37,255 nt of DNA. It comes from an uncultured bacterium. GTDB lineage: Bacteria; Bacteroidota; Bacteroidia; Chitinophagales; Chitinophagaceae. The translations under genes were made by a program, and so were the position numbers. The stretch covers positions 1 through 37,255 of the forward strand of contig CAIXLY010000016.1 of the NCBI GenBank assembly GCA_903920455.1, written 5' to 3'. Below the pieces are notes generated by a model that searched no databases, had not been told where the DNA came from, and saw nothing but the letters and a program-made list of their open reading frames with translations. The first letter of the stretch is position 1. Each line of letters begins with the position of its first letter. This document shows, piece after piece, positions 25,121 to 34,960 of the stretch.

Positions 25121-26608
25121 ATGGAAAAATTCATCCTCGCACTCGACCAGGGAACAACCAGTTCGCGGGCCATCATAGTTGATAAACAGGGAAATGTGCG
25201 TGCAGTTGCACAAAAAGAATTTGCCCAGTTTTTCCCGCAGTCTGGATGGGTCGAGCATGATCCCATGGAAATATGGGTTAGTCAGGCAACCGTAGCCAAG
25301 GAGGTGATGATTAAGCTCGGATTAAAGCCAGAAAGTATTGCTGCAATTGGCATCACCAATCAACGGGAAACAACAGTTGTGTGGGATAGAAATACTGGTG
25401 AGCCTATCCATCCTGCCATTGTTTGGCAAGATCGCCGAACTGCTGACTTTTGCGATCAGTTGAAGGCTGATGGAAAGGCTGAGTTGATTAGAAAAAAAAC
25501 CGGACTTGTAGTTGACGCCTATTTTTCAGGTACTAAATTGAAATGGATATTAGATAAGGTTCCAGGTGCCAGGGAAAAGGCTGCTAGAAATGAACTTGCT
25601 TTTGGTACAATCGACTGTTGGTTGTTGTGGAAACTCACCGAAGGCAAAGTGCACGCAACCGATGTAAGCAATGCGTCTCGCACCATGCTTTTTTCTTTAG
25701 ACAAATTAGATTGGGATGACGATCTGTTGTCCTTGTTGAATATCCCAAAGAGTGTACTTCCTCGGGTCAGAAGTAACAGTGAGGTATATGGACATGCTGT
25801 TGCCATCGGCATGCCTGAAGTTCCAGTTGCTGGAATGGCAGGGGATCAGCAGTCTGCGTTGTTCGGACAAATGTGCACCAAAGAAGGAATGGTAAAGAAC
25901 ACCTATGGTACGGGTTGTTTCATGCTCATGAACACAGGAGCAAAGCTGGTGGAATCAAAGAACAGCTTGCTTACCACGGTAGCCTGGCAGGTCAATGGCC
26001 AAACAAACTATGCGCTGGAAGGGAGTGTGTTCATTGCTGGTGCTGCAGTCCAATGGTTGCGCGACGGACTAAAAATTATCAAACATTCTGCTGATATTGA
26101 AAAGTTGGCTTCTGCAGTAGCTGATGCTGATGGTGTTGTGGTTGTACCTGCCTTTGCAGGATTGGGGGCACCCCATTGGAATCCGTATGCAAGGGGTACG
26201 ATATTTGGATTGTCAAGAGGAACAACAGATGCGCATATTGCAAGAGCAACATTGGAAAGCATCGCATACCAAACCTATGATGTGCTCAAGGCCATGGAAT
26301 CTGATGCAGGCATTCCAATTAGTGAACTTAGGGTTGATGGTGGCGCCACGGTGAATGCCCTGCTGATGCAATTTCAATCTGATATTCTTGGCGTACCTGT
26401 ACTGAGGCCTGCTGTTATTGAAACCACTGCACTTGGTGCTGCATATTTTGCAGGATTGGCAGTAGGGTATTGGAAAGATATGGAAGAAATTTCTTCGCAA
26501 TGGCAGATAGATGCTCGCTTCACACCAATGATGGAGGTTGAAAAACGCAGCACATACTTACACAATTGGCAACGTGCAGTCAATGCCGTCTTGGCATGGA
26601 CTAATTAA
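25121..26608 (+). CDS. glpK: Glycerol kinase
   Basis: ATP-dependent phosphorylation of glycerol to sn-glycerol-3-phosphate, the first step of glycerol use. From the ATG at 25121 the protein is 495 aa, the usual length. FGGY-kinase features: [13 protein letters not shown] at the N-terminus (phosphate-binding loop), [30 protein letters not shown], the FGGY signature region GCFMLMNTG and [17 protein letters not shown], then [20 protein letters not shown]. The open frame runs back to 24959, but that part overlaps dnaX and does not resemble the family; an ATG at 25118 would add one Met. First gene of glpK-glpD-glpF, with glpD starting 1 nt after its stop. A TAACTTTC at 25099-25106 is one base off the -7 consensus. 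Confidence 0.97.
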   Translation: MEKFILALDQGTTSSRAIIVDKQGNVRAVAQKEFAQFFPQSGWVEHDPMEIWVSQATVAKEVMIKLGLKPESIAAIGITNQRETTVVWDRNTGEPIHPAIVWQDRRTADFCDQLKADGKAELIRKKTGLVVDAYFSGTKLKWILDKVPGAREKAARNELAFGTIDCWLLWKLTEGKVHATDVSNASRTMLFSLDKLDWDDDLLSLLNIPKSVLPRVRSNSEVYGHAVAIGMPEVPVAGMAGDQQSALFGQMCTKEGMVKNTYGTGCFMLMNTGAKLVESKNSLLTTVAWQVNGQTNYALEGSVFIAGAAVQWLRDGLKIIKHSADIEKLASAVADADGVVVVPAFAGLGAPHWNPYARGTIFGLSRGTTDAHIARATLESIAYQTYDVLKAMESDAGIPISELRVDGGATVNALLMQFQSDILGVPVLRPAVIETTALGAAYFAGLAVGYWKDMEEISSQWQIDARFTPMMEVEKRSTYLHNWQRAVNAVLAWTN

Positions 26609-26609
26609 T

Positions 26610-28178
26610 ATGGAAAGGAAAAAAGGGATTGATAAATTAGAAGAAGAAACCATCTGGGACATCATCGTGATTGGAGGTGGAGCCACGGGTTTGGGCATAG
26701 CAGTGGATGCAGCCCAACGTGGATTTAAAGTCTTGTTGCTTGAGAAAAATGATTTTGCCAAAGGCACTTCCAGCAGGAGCACAAAGTTGGTGCATGGCGG
26801 TGTTCGATATCTTGCACAAGGAAATATCAAGCTCGTTGTTGAGGCCTTGAGGGAGCGTGGATTTCTGTTGGCTAATGCACCACACCTTACCAGAGTTCAA
26901 GAGTTCATCATCCCTTCATATGCGTATTTCAGTAAATGGTATTATGGCATCGGACTGTATCTCTATGATTTTCTTTCCAGAAAACTTAGCCTAGGCCGAC
27001 CAAGAATTATTGGCAAAAAATCATTGCTGAAGGCAATGCCTTCTGTGAATAAGAAAGGTTTAAAAGGTGGCGTAGTATACACAGACGGACAGTTTGATGA
27101 TGCGCGTTTGGCTATTGCATTGGCCATGACTGCATCAGATCTTGGTGCTACAGTATTAAATTATTGCAGCGTAACCGGGCTTATTAAAAAAAATGGCTTT
27201 GTGTGTGGAGTGCAGATGCAAGATGAAATTGGAGAGCGCGCACTTGAAGTGCGTGCTAAAGTAGTGATCAATGCAACAGGTGTTTTTGTCGATACCATTC
27301 TAGACATGGATGATGCCGCCTCACCTGCCGCAGTGATGCCATCCCAAGGAGTACATGTTGTAATTAGTAAAAAATATTTTCCAGGTACTGCGGCACTAAT
27401 GATTCCCAAAACTAGGGATGGAAGGGTATTGTTTGCTGTGCCTTGGCATGATGCGGTTGTGATCGGAACAACGGACACACCCTTGAATATTATCAGTGAA
27501 GAACCTGTTGCATTGGACGAGGAAATATCTTTCATCATCAGTCATTTTAACGAGTACACTGATGCAAACATCACAAGAGAAGATGTGCTTTCGGTGTTTG
27601 CCGGACTTCGCCCTTTGGTTAAGACTTCCAATCTGGGAAACACCGCCTTGGCTTCCAGAGACCATACCATTCTTGTTTCAAAAACTAACCTCATCACCAT
27701 CACAGGGGGTAAGTGGACTACCTACAGAAAAATGGCAAAGGATGCAGTGAACAATGCAGCATTTGTAGCCAAGCTCCCCATCATTAAATGTCGAACACGC
27801 CGGCTAAGGTTGCATGGGTTTGCTGAGGGTATTCAATATGGCACATCACTTTCTGTTTATGGCTCGGATGCAACACAAATTCGCAAGATGATGATTGATC
27901 AGCCCGAACTGGCTGAGCAGATCCATCCTAATCATCCCTACACCAAAGCTGAGGTGGTATGGTCGGTTGAACATGAAATGGCCATGCAAGTCGAGGACAT
28001 CCTCGCCAGAAGATCCAGAATACTTTTTACGGATGCAAGGGCAGCTATAGAAGCAGCACCTCGGGTGGCTGAAATCATGGCGGGTGTAAATGGTGAGGGG
28101 GTAGAATGGATAGCCGAACAAGTAACTTCTTTTCGCGAGTTGGCAACTGCATATTTACCTCAGGCCCAAACCGGCTAA
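26610..28178 (+). CDS. glpD: FAD-dependent glycerol-3-phosphate dehydrogenase
   Basis: Membrane-associated flavoenzyme oxidizing glycerol-3-phosphate to dihydroxyacetone phosphate and passing electrons to quinone. 522 aa from the ATG at 26610. The FAD-binding motif IVIGGGATGLGIAVDAAQRG is near residues 18-37, followed by LLLEKNDFAKGTSSRSTKL and HGGVRYLAQGN, both hallmark GlpD motifs. The region GTTDTPL and TGGKWTTYRKMA are also typical. The helical C-terminal domain is present and no truncation is seen. An open frame 24 codons upstream lies inside glpK and is not used. Start and glpK stop are separated by 1 nt, indicating translational coupling; glpF follows after 26 nt. The enzyme takes the GlpK product into glycolysis. 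Confidence 0.97.
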   Translation: MERKKGIDKLEEETIWDIIVIGGGATGLGIAVDAAQRGFKVLLLEKNDFAKGTSSRSTKLVHGGVRYLAQGNIKLVVEALRERGFLLANAPHLTRVQEFIIPSYAYFSKWYYGIGLYLYDFLSRKLSLGRPRIIGKKSLLKAMPSVNKKGLKGGVVYTDGQFDDARLAIALAMTASDLGATVLNYCSVTGLIKKNGFVCGVQMQDEIGERALEVRAKVVINATGVFVDTILDMDDAASPAAVMPSQGVHVVISKKYFPGTAALMIPKTRDGRVLFAVPWHDAVVIGTTDTPLNIISEEPVALDEEISFIISHFNEYTDANITREDVLSVFAGLRPLVKTSNLGNTALASRDHTILVSKTNLITITGGKWTTYRKMAKDAVNNAAFVAKLPIIKCRTRRLRLHGFAEGIQYGTSLSVYGSDATQIRKMMIDQPELAEQIHPNHPYTKAEVVWSVEHEMAMQVEDILARRSRILFTDARAAIEAAPRVAEIMAGVNGEGVEWIAEQVTSFRELATAYLPQAQTG

Positions 28179-28204
28179 TTCATTATATTTAATAAACTTC
28201 AACA

Positions 28205-28909
28205 ATGACTCCTTTCATTGCAGAACTTACTGGAACAACCGTCCTCATTGCATTGGGTGCTGGCGTCGTTGCCAACGTGCTGCTTCATGGCACCAAAGGA
28301 AATAGTTCGGGATTGATTGTGATTGCATTCGGTTGGTGTGTTGCTGTTTTTGTAGGTGTTTATATCGCTGCAGATGTAAGCGGGGCGCACCTGAATCCTG
28401 CCGTTACTGTAGCTCTGGCAGTTGCTGGCAAATTTGATTGGCATTTGGTGCCAACTTATCTGCTGGCCCAATTTCTTGGCGCCATGATGGGTTCCTTTCT
28501 GGCCTGGGTTCTGTACAAAGATCATTTTGACAAAACAACTGATCCTGGATTAATTCTTGCTGTCTTTTCTACTGGGCCCGCCATCAGAAAGCCGCTCAAT
28601 AATTTTCTTACAGAGTTTATTGCAACCTGTGTATTCATGCTGGCCGTTATGTTTATCCATAAAGGAGATATGAAGTTGGGTTCGTTGGATGCCCTTCCTG
28701 TTGCCTTGCTGGTGTTGGGCATTGGGTTAAGCATGGGAGGTCCAACAGGATATGCCATCAATCCTGCCCGCGATCTGGGGCCAAGAATTATCCATGCGCT
28801 GCTTCCCATCCCCCATAAGGGGCCAAGTGACTGGCAATATGCCTGGATTCCGGTAGTTGCCCCCCTTGCGGGAGCAGTAGCTGCGGTGCTTCTTTTCCAA
28901 ATTTTATAG
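28205..28909 (+). CDS. glpF: Glycerol uptake facilitator (aquaglyceroporin)
   Basis: MIP-family channel for glycerol diffusion across the inner membrane, 234 aa. It has six membrane segments and both pore-lining NPA motifs: SGAHLNPAVTVA (NPA 64-66) and GYAINPARDLGPR (NPA 186-188). The Asp after NPAR (D190) is a marker of glycerol facilitators rather than water-only aquaporins. Third gene of the glp operon: GlpF admits glycerol, GlpK traps it as phosphate, GlpD oxidizes it. There is no GlpR-type regulator in the window. No clear terminator is visible after the gene; the following gap holds the atpD promoter. Confidence 0.95.
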   Translation: MTPFIAELTGTTVLIALGAGVVANVLLHGTKGNSSGLIVIAFGWCVAVFVGVYIAADVSGAHLNPAVTVALAVAGKFDWHLVPTYLLAQFLGAMMGSFLAWVLYKDHFDKTTDPGLILAVFSTGPAIRKPLNNFLTEFIATCVFMLAVMFIHKGDMKLGSLDALPVALLVLGIGLSMGGPTGYAINPARDLGPRIIHALLPIPHKGPSDWQYAWIPVVAPLAGAVAAVLLFQIL

Positions 28910-28969
28910 GTATTTAAGCGCTTCCCAAAAAAAACCCCTAAACAATTTTTAATAACTACCCATCCTGCT

Positions 28970-28977
28970 TACCTTTG
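28970..28977 (+). promoter_or_regulatory. -7 element of the atpD-atpC promoter
   Basis: TACCTTTG, an exact TAnnTTTG match followed by CGCCC, lies about 40 nt before the atpD ATG. A T-rich stretch (28946-28950) sits 19 nt upstream at the -33 position, though without the consensus G. This is the most typical-looking promoter of the window. Confidence 0.6.
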
Positions 28978-29007
28978 CGCCCTGAAACGAAGCACTATCC
29001 AAAATAA

Positions 29008-30516
<1,509 letters not shown>

Positions 30517-30541
30517 TCTGAAAAAATAACAAGCAAAAGAA

Positions 30542-30796
30542 ATGCAGATCGAAATATTGACGCCGGAGAAAAAGCTTTTTGCAGGTGATGTCTACGGAGT
30601 TCAACTTCCGGGAGTAAGTGGATCTTTTGAGATACTTGAGAAGCATGCACCGATGGTGAGCGCATTGCGTGCAGGTGCTGTAAAGATTCTGCTCGACCGC
30701 AATGGAAAGAATAGCTCATACATCATCTCTGGAGGATTTATTGAAGTGTTTGAGAATAAAGTAACACTGTTGGTTGAAGGCGCAAGCGCAGCTTAA
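30542..30796 (+). CDS. atpC: ATP synthase F1 subunit epsilon (short form)
   Basis: Central-stalk subunit epsilon, 84 aa. It contains only the N-terminal beta-sandwich domain (MQIEILTPEKKLFAGDVYGVQLPGVSGSFEILEKH at the start, GGFIEVFENKVTLLVEGA at the end). The C-terminal helical hairpin that gives canonical epsilon about 135 residues and its auto-inhibitory arm is absent. The gene ends naturally with a stop followed by a strong terminator, so this is a short family form rather than a truncation; similar short epsilon subunits are usual in Bacteroidota. Cotranscribed with atpD. Confidence 0.95.
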   Translation: MQIEILTPEKKLFAGDVYGVQLPGVSGSFEILEKHAPMVSALRAGAVKILLDRNGKNSSYIISGGFIEVFENKVTLLVEGASAA

Positions 30797-30820
30797 TCAT
30801 CATTTCTGCTGATCATATTG

Positions 30821-30845
30821 AAGGGACCAACTGGTCCCTTTTTTT
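30821..30845 (+). terminator. Rho-independent terminator of atpD-atpC
   Basis: AAGGGACC-AACT-GGTCCCTT, a perfect 8 bp stem with 4 nt loop, is followed by a T-run ending at 30845. It lies 25 nt after the atpC stop. Confidence 0.93.
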
Positions 30846-30882
30846 ATGCTTGCTGCTATAGCTGGCTATTGTAATCACAGAT

Positions 30883-30900
30883 CCAGACCGAAGCGTCTGG
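30883..30900. repeat. Small perfect hairpin CCAGAC-CGAAGC-GTCTGG
   Basis: A 6 bp perfect inverted repeat with a 6 nt loop, immediately left of the short-period repeat element in the atpC-yqgE gap. No T-run follows on either strand. Confidence 0.5.
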
Positions 30901-31003
30901 AGACAAGGGACAAGGGACGAGGAAATACAAGGGACTAGGTAACAATGTTGAAAGTTGGCAAAGATTTGGGCAGTTTCCCTCGTCCCTTGTCCCTCGTCCC
31001 TTT
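30901..31003. repeat. Short-period repeat element with inverted arms (7-bp period)
   Basis: The left part holds ACAAGGG units at 30903, 30910 and 30927 with ACGAGG/ACTAGG variants, spaced by 7. The right part holds CCCTCGT, CCCTTGT, CCCTCGT at 30977, 30984 and 30991. The segments 30908-30925 and 30974-30992 are inverted copies with one single-base bulge, separated by about 48 nt, so a large hairpin could form. It lies between the convergent atpC and yqgE ends. No gene is visible in the 215 bp gap. Confidence 0.75.
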
Positions 31004-31011
31004 TGTATCCC

Positions 31012-31557
31012 TCAATTATAAGAAGGATCCAACGGATAGTTAATGATCGGTAGAAATTCATTGCCGAGCGTTTTCACCGCCTCTTTCCAAACCTGATCTG
31101 AAGGCGTGTTAAGTACCAACGAACTGCTGGCAGCAATTGTAAGCCAGCTTTTTTCTTTCATCTCGTTTTCAAGTTGCTGATCTCCCCAGCCGGCATAGCC
31201 AAGATAAAAGCGAATCTTTTTACCCACTCCTTTTTTCAAAAAGCTAGTCATTTCATTAAAGTCGCCTCCCCAATAAATACCATCTGCTATTTCTCGGCCC
31301 CCTGAAATCCACTCGGGATATTGATGAAGGAAATTAATATGGTCCCGACTCACTGGTCCACCATCATGAATGGGCAAACTGCAAAATGACAGCTCTTCTA
31401 TATAGTCGCTAACAACTTCTTTCGTTTTTTTATTGATGGTGATGCCAAAGGTGCCAGATTGCTGATGGTCACAAATTAAAATGACAGATCGCTGAAAGTT
31501 CTGGTCTTTCAGAAAAGGTTCGGCAATGAGCAGCATCCCTTTTTCAATCTTATTCAT
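31012..31557 (-). CDS. YqgE/AlgH family protein
   Basis: A 181 aa protein of the widespread YqgE/AlgH family (DUF179); the molecular function is not established. The start MNKIEKGMLLIAEPFLKD, followed by FQRSVILICDH and GTFGITINKK, is the family signature; HDGGPVSRD, FYLGYAGWGDQQLENEM and SWLTI are also typical. The open frame extends 6 codons further to 31575, but the ATG at 31557 matches the usual family start. It converges on atpC and diverges from the RprX-like kinase gene. The minus strand has TTTCTTTG upstream near the start, one base off the -7 consensus. Confidence 0.93.
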   Translation of the reverse strand: MNKIEKGMLLIAEPFLKDQNFQRSVILICDHQQSGTFGITINKKTKEVVSDYIEELSFCSLPIHDGGPVSRDHINFLHQYPEWISGGREIADGIYWGGDFNEMTSFLKKGVGKKIRFYLGYAGWGDQQLENEMKEKSWLTIAASSSLVLNTPSDQVWKEAVKTLGNEFLPIINYPLDPSYN

Positions 31558-31687
31558 AATCCTAATGTAAAACATCGGCCAGATATTTCAAAGAAAATGA
31601 GTGCGGGCCGATAGATAAGCTGATAAATGGCATCTTAAACCTACGTTAAATAAAGCGCCTTTCTGTATCTTCATCAAAAGCCAACGT

Positions 31688-31695
31688 TATTTTTG
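31688..31695 (+). promoter_or_regulatory. -7 element of the RprX-like kinase promoter
   Basis: TATTTTTG matches TAnnTTTG exactly and ends 7 nt before the ATG at 31703, so the transcript would have almost no leader. Confidence 0.45.
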
Positions 31696-31702
31696 TCATC
31701 TA

Positions 31703-33046
31703 ATGAAAAGACTGTTCACACTCATCACTGTTTTGATAACCATCTCCCTAATCGGTATCATCATCATCCAATATTCCTGGTTAAAAAATATTATTTTAAT
31801 TAGGCAAGATCAAGTGGTAGACAGGGTAGAGATGGCTGAATTTGAAGTGGTTGAGGCACTGGTTGATGAAAAGCTGAAATCTGAGCCTTCGTTGCCAGCT
31901 GATGTATTTCCAAAAGGATCGATGGATGAGCTGCTTAAAATTTTCGGTCCGGCAACTATCGCTGAACGATTCTCTGTTGAAGACATCAATAAAAAATTTG
32001 AGACCGCATTTGCTGCAAATGGATTGAAAGGAGCGCAGTTTCAGTTTGCTGTGTTGTCTAGTCAAAATGACTTAGGTCCTGAACTTGCTTCTCCAAATTA
32101 TATGCAATTTTACGAAGCTGGGCAACTGGATACGGCCGATTATGCTATCCATGTTTGGCCGCTGGTTTCATTGTCTGATAACGAGGCAAACATGACTGCT
32201 CCACAAGAAAAATTGGTGATTGTATTGTATGATATGCAAAGCTTTGTATTTAAGTCTGTTCGATGGACAATTATTGCAGTAGTCTTTTTTACACTTGTTA
32301 TCATTGCAGCTTTTTATGTAACCGTTAGAACCATCATCACTCAAAAGAAACTCAGTGAAATGAAAACTGATTTCATCAACAACATGACGCATGAGTTGCG
32401 CACGCCGCTTGCAACCATCGCTATTGCAGTCGATACGTTAAAGAACGAAAAAGTAATTGGCGATAAAGAAAAATTAATGGCCATTGGCCAGATCATAAAA
32501 GCGGAAAACCTGAGAATGAATACACAGGTTGAGCAGATTCTTCAAGCGGCACAATTGGATGTGAGTCAGGTGTTGAAAGATAAGCAGCCGCTTCATGTAC
32601 ATGAAATACTCATGAAGATTAAAGACAAGTTTACACTTCAGGCAGAAGAGAAAAATGCACTATTGAATTTCGACCTGACAGCTGCCAAAGATCTTGTATC
32701 AGGACATCCTGTACACTTCACAAATATGCTCAGCAACTTGATTGATAATTCACTAAAGTATTCCAAAGAAGACATTGATCCGGTCATTGATATCCAAACA
32801 CGCAATGTCAAAAATAAAATTGTCATCACCATTAAAGACAATGGAATTGGCATGAGCAGAGAAACAACCTCAAAGATTTTTGATAAGTTTTATCGTGCCC
32901 ATACCGGGAATATCCACAATGTGAAAGGGTTCGGACTCGGCCTCAACTACACCAAGCAAATGGTAGAGGCGCACATGGGTACAATTGAAGTACAGAGTAC
33001 GATTGGTGTGGGTACTACGTTTACAGTATCTATACCCTTGGTCTAA
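31703..33046 (+). CDS. Two-component sensor histidine kinase (RprX-like)
   Basis: A 447 aa inner-membrane kinase. First membrane segment at about residues 7-23, periplasmic domain of about 160 residues, second membrane segment at about 187-207, then directly the HisKA domain without a HAMP domain. The phospho-acceptor is His230 in NNMTHELRTPLATI. The ATPase part has N box NLIDNSLKYS, G1 DNGIGM, F box FDKFYRAHTGN and G2 GFGLGLNY; all key residues are intact. The short MKRLF...IGIIIIQYSWLKN start is typical of RprX-like Bacteroidota kinases. No regulator is adjacent: queA is convergent with 4 nt overlap. The OmpR-type regulator at 6962-7669 is the candidate partner. Confidence 0.92.
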   Translation: MKRLFTLITVLITISLIGIIIIQYSWLKNIILIRQDQVVDRVEMAEFEVVEALVDEKLKSEPSLPADVFPKGSMDELLKIFGPATIAERFSVEDINKKFETAFAANGLKGAQFQFAVLSSQNDLGPELASPNYMQFYEAGQLDTADYAIHVWPLVSLSDNEANMTAPQEKLVIVLYDMQSFVFKSVRWTIIAVVFFTLVIIAAFYVTVRTIITQKKLSEMKTDFINNMTHELRTPLATIAIAVDTLKNEKVIGDKEKLMAIGQIIKAENLRMNTQVEQILQAAQLDVSQVLKDKQPLHVHEILMKIKDKFTLQAEEKNALLNFDLTAAKDLVSGHPVHFTNMLSNLIDNSLKYSKEDIDPVIDIQTRNVKNKIVITIKDNGIGMSRETTSKIFDKFYRAHTGNIHNVKGFGLGLNYTKQMVEAHMGTIEVQSTIGVGTTFTVSIPLV

Positions 33047-34290
33047 TTATTTTCTTGATGCTGCATGAAGAGTAAGCATCCATCCCCATAGCTCAAAAAT
33101 CGATATCCATTTTTAAGGGCATTGGCATAGATGTTTTTCCATGCATCCCCTACAATCGCTGCAATGATTAATAGTAGCGTGGATTGTGGTTGATGAAAGT
33201 TGGTAACCAACGCCTCTGCAACCCTGAATGTATAGCCTGGCGTGATGCATATTCCAGTATGTCCTTTTAGTGTCGTGAGCTGATGCTTTTTCATGTATGT
33301 TAGTAATGATTGCATGACCTCAACTCTAGATGGAACAACTGTTCTGCTTAGCATGATGTGCTCCCATTGCGAAAGATGAATCTGTCCTTGTTCGTATTCC
33401 TTGCCTCTTATAATTTGAGCACCAATCCAAAAAATACTTTCCATTGTTCTTAGGGAAGTAGTGCCAACAGCAACAATTTTTTTGTGTTCAACTGCCAAGC
33501 TCTCAATGAGTGCTCTGCTTACTTCAATATACTCTTCATGCATGATGTGCTCGGCAATCGTTGGCGTGCTTACTGGCTTGAATGTGCCGGCACCAACATG
33601 CAATGTGGTGAACTGTGTGTCAATGCCTTTTTCATGAAGCGACTTAAAAATCGTATCCGTGAAATGAAGTCCCGCTGTTGGTGCTGCAACTGACCCATCA
33701 TGTTTGGCGTATACTGTCTGATAGCGAGCCTTGTCCCCAGCTACTACCTCTCTTTTGATATAAGGAGGCAGTGGTATTTTTCCAGCAGCTTCAACAAGCT
33801 CGCTGAATATTAAGTTGTGATCATTCCACTCAAAGTTGATCACGCAATATTCATCACTACGTGTTGCTATGCTTGCACTGAGTATAATTTCTGTATCACC
33901 CACATTCAATTTCAAACTCAGTGCCTCATCATTTTTCCATTTCTTTATACCGCCCACCAAACACTTCCAGCTGCTCTTGCGCTTGTCTGATAAGGCACTG
34001 TAGTTGCCGTCTGCTGGCTCAAGTAAAAAGATCTCAATCACTGCACCAGTCTGCTTTGTGAAGTGAAGCCTTGCTGCAATCACCTTGGTGTTGTTGAATA
34101 TCATCACGGCATGTGAAGGAAGATGCGAGGCAATATTCAGATAGTAATCATGGCTGATCACTCCATTGTTGCAGATCAATAACCTTGATTGATCCCGCTT
34201 TTCAGTGGGTTGCACGGCAATCCTGTCCTGAGGCAGTTCGTAGTCGAACTCCTTGATATTAATCTGACTTATTTCGGGTTGTGATTTCAT
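33043..34290 (-). CDS. queA: S-adenosylmethionine:tRNA ribosyltransferase-isomerase QueA
   Basis: Transfers and isomerizes the ribosyl part of SAM onto 7-aminomethyl-7-deazaguanine in tRNA, giving epoxyqueuosine. Family motifs: FDYELPQDRIAVQPTEKRDQSRLL at the N-terminus (split here as FDYELPQDRIA and KRDQSRLL), HAVMIFNNTKVIAARL, AAPTAGLHFT, HVGAGTFKPV, VGTTSLRTMES and TNFHQPQSTLL. At 415 aa it is about 60 residues longer than the classic enzyme of about 350, mostly as insertions in the middle (SDKRKSSWKCLVGGIKKW region); the longer form occurs in Bacteroidota. The stop overlaps the convergent kinase gene by 4 nt. Upstream of the ATG, the first DnaA-like 9-mer begins at the next base. Confidence 0.94.
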   Translation of the reverse strand: MKSQPEISQINIKEFDYELPQDRIAVQPTEKRDQSRLLICNNGVISHDYYLNIASHLPSHAVMIFNNTKVIAARLHFTKQTGAVIEIFLLEPADGNYSALSDKRKSSWKCLVGGIKKWKNDEALSLKLNVGDTEIILSASIATRSDEYCVINFEWNDHNLIFSELVEAAGKIPLPPYIKREVVAGDKARYQTVYAKHDGSVAAPTAGLHFTDTIFKSLHEKGIDTQFTTLHVGAGTFKPVSTPTIAEHIMHEEYIEVSRALIESLAVEHKKIVAVGTTSLRTMESIFWIGAQIIRGKEYEQGQIHLSQWEHIMLSRTVVPSRVEVMQSLLTYMKKHQLTTLKGHTGICITPGYTFRVAEALVTNFHQPQSTLLLIIAAIVGDAWKNIYANALKNGYRFLSYGDGCLLFMQHQENN

Positions 34291-34321
34291 TTTTTCACAG
34301 GTAATTCACAGGTTATTCACA
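34291..34321. repeat. Three tandem 11-bp iterons with DnaA-box-like cores
   Basis: TTTTTCACA (34291-34299), TAATTCACA (34302-34310) and TTATTCACA (34313-34321), each 11 bp apart, with AGG-type spacers between. The first and third match the DnaA-box consensus TTWTNCACA exactly and the second is one base off. They directly abut the queA start codon. They may be DnaA sites or an operator of queA. Confidence 0.6.
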
Positions 34322-34391
34322 TCAATTCAAGCTATACGCACATCCAATCATGCATTTTCCGCTGTAACACAGTGCCACAAAGGATTTCAAG

Positions 34392-34400
34392 TGTGGAAAA
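34392..34400 (-). promoter_or_regulatory. Fourth DnaA-box-like site, opposite orientation
   Basis: TGTGGAAAA is the complement of TTTTCCACA, an exact TTWTNCACA match, about 70 nt right of the tandem array and about 85 nt before mraZ. An alternative reading is half of an MraZ-type operator: a similar GTGGGAAA occurs at 34429-34436. Confidence 0.4.
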
Positions 34401-34485
34401 ATATAGAATCCGGAATCAGTGTATGAAAGTGGGAAATTGTGTTATTTTGTGTCAATAAATGTTTATTTCTTTAAAGCATTCATAA

Positions 34486-34944
34486 ATGATCGGATTCATA
34501 GGCGAATATGAGGCTACACTCGATAGCAAAGGTAGGTTTCTTCTGCCGGCAGGCATAAAAAAACAACTGCCGGAAGGGGAACAACCTGTGTTTGTTATCA
34601 ACAGGGGTTTCGAGAAATGCCTGAGCATGTATCCGATACAAAGCTGGAAGCCAATCTACGAAACGGTGAGTGGCTTGAATGACTTCGATCCGAAGGTGAG
34701 AGAGTTCAGACGTTATTTTTTGAATGGGGCAATGCAGATTGAATTGGACGGTGCAGGCAGGATGTTGTTGCCAAAGAGTTTAATTGAACATGGCGGACTA
34801 GACAAGGACATCATTTTGGTGTCTGCCATGAATAAGATGGAAATATGGGACAAAAATAAGTATCAGCAGTTCTTTGAAACTTTTTCACCCGAATCTTTCA
34901 GCAGCCTGGCTGCAGAAGTGATGGCAAAAAAAGACCAACAGTGA
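34486..34944 (+). CDS. mraZ: Transcriptional regulator MraZ
   Basis: DNA-binding protein that heads the division and cell-wall (dcw) cluster and represses it in several bacteria. The 152 aa show two SpoVT-AbrB-like half domains: GEYEATLDSKGRFLLPAGIKK at residues 5-25 (split for length as GEYEATLDSKGR and FLLPAGI) and MQIELDGAGRMLLPKSLIEH at about 83-102. The D-x-K/A-GR--LP core is intact in both. Upstream, GTGTGGAAAAA (34390-34400) and AAGTGGGAAAT (34427-34437) resemble GTGG-type MraZ operator units, so autoregulation is plausible. A TTATTTTG at 34442-34449 is one base off the -7 consensus and would give a leader of about 33 nt. rsmH follows after 16 nt. Confidence 0.95.
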   Translation: MIGFIGEYEATLDSKGRFLLPAGIKKQLPEGEQPVFVINRGFEKCLSMYPIQSWKPIYETVSGLNDFDPKVREFRRYFLNGAMQIELDGAGRMLLPKSLIEHGGLDKDIILVSAMNKMEIWDKNKYQQFFETFSPESFSSLAAEVMAKKDQQ

Positions 34945-34960
34945 CCAAAAGCAATTAATT

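Noticed and set aside
30813-31061. 82-codon minus-strand frame between atpC and yqgE
   Set aside because: It runs through the atpC terminator and the periodic repeat element, overlaps the yqgE end and has low-complexity repeat-derived content.
33043-33046. Overlap of the kinase and queA coding regions as a possible annotation error or frameshift
   Set aside because: Both proteins reach their expected C-termini; a 4-nt overlap of convergent stop codons is ordinary and occurs also at 6962-6965.
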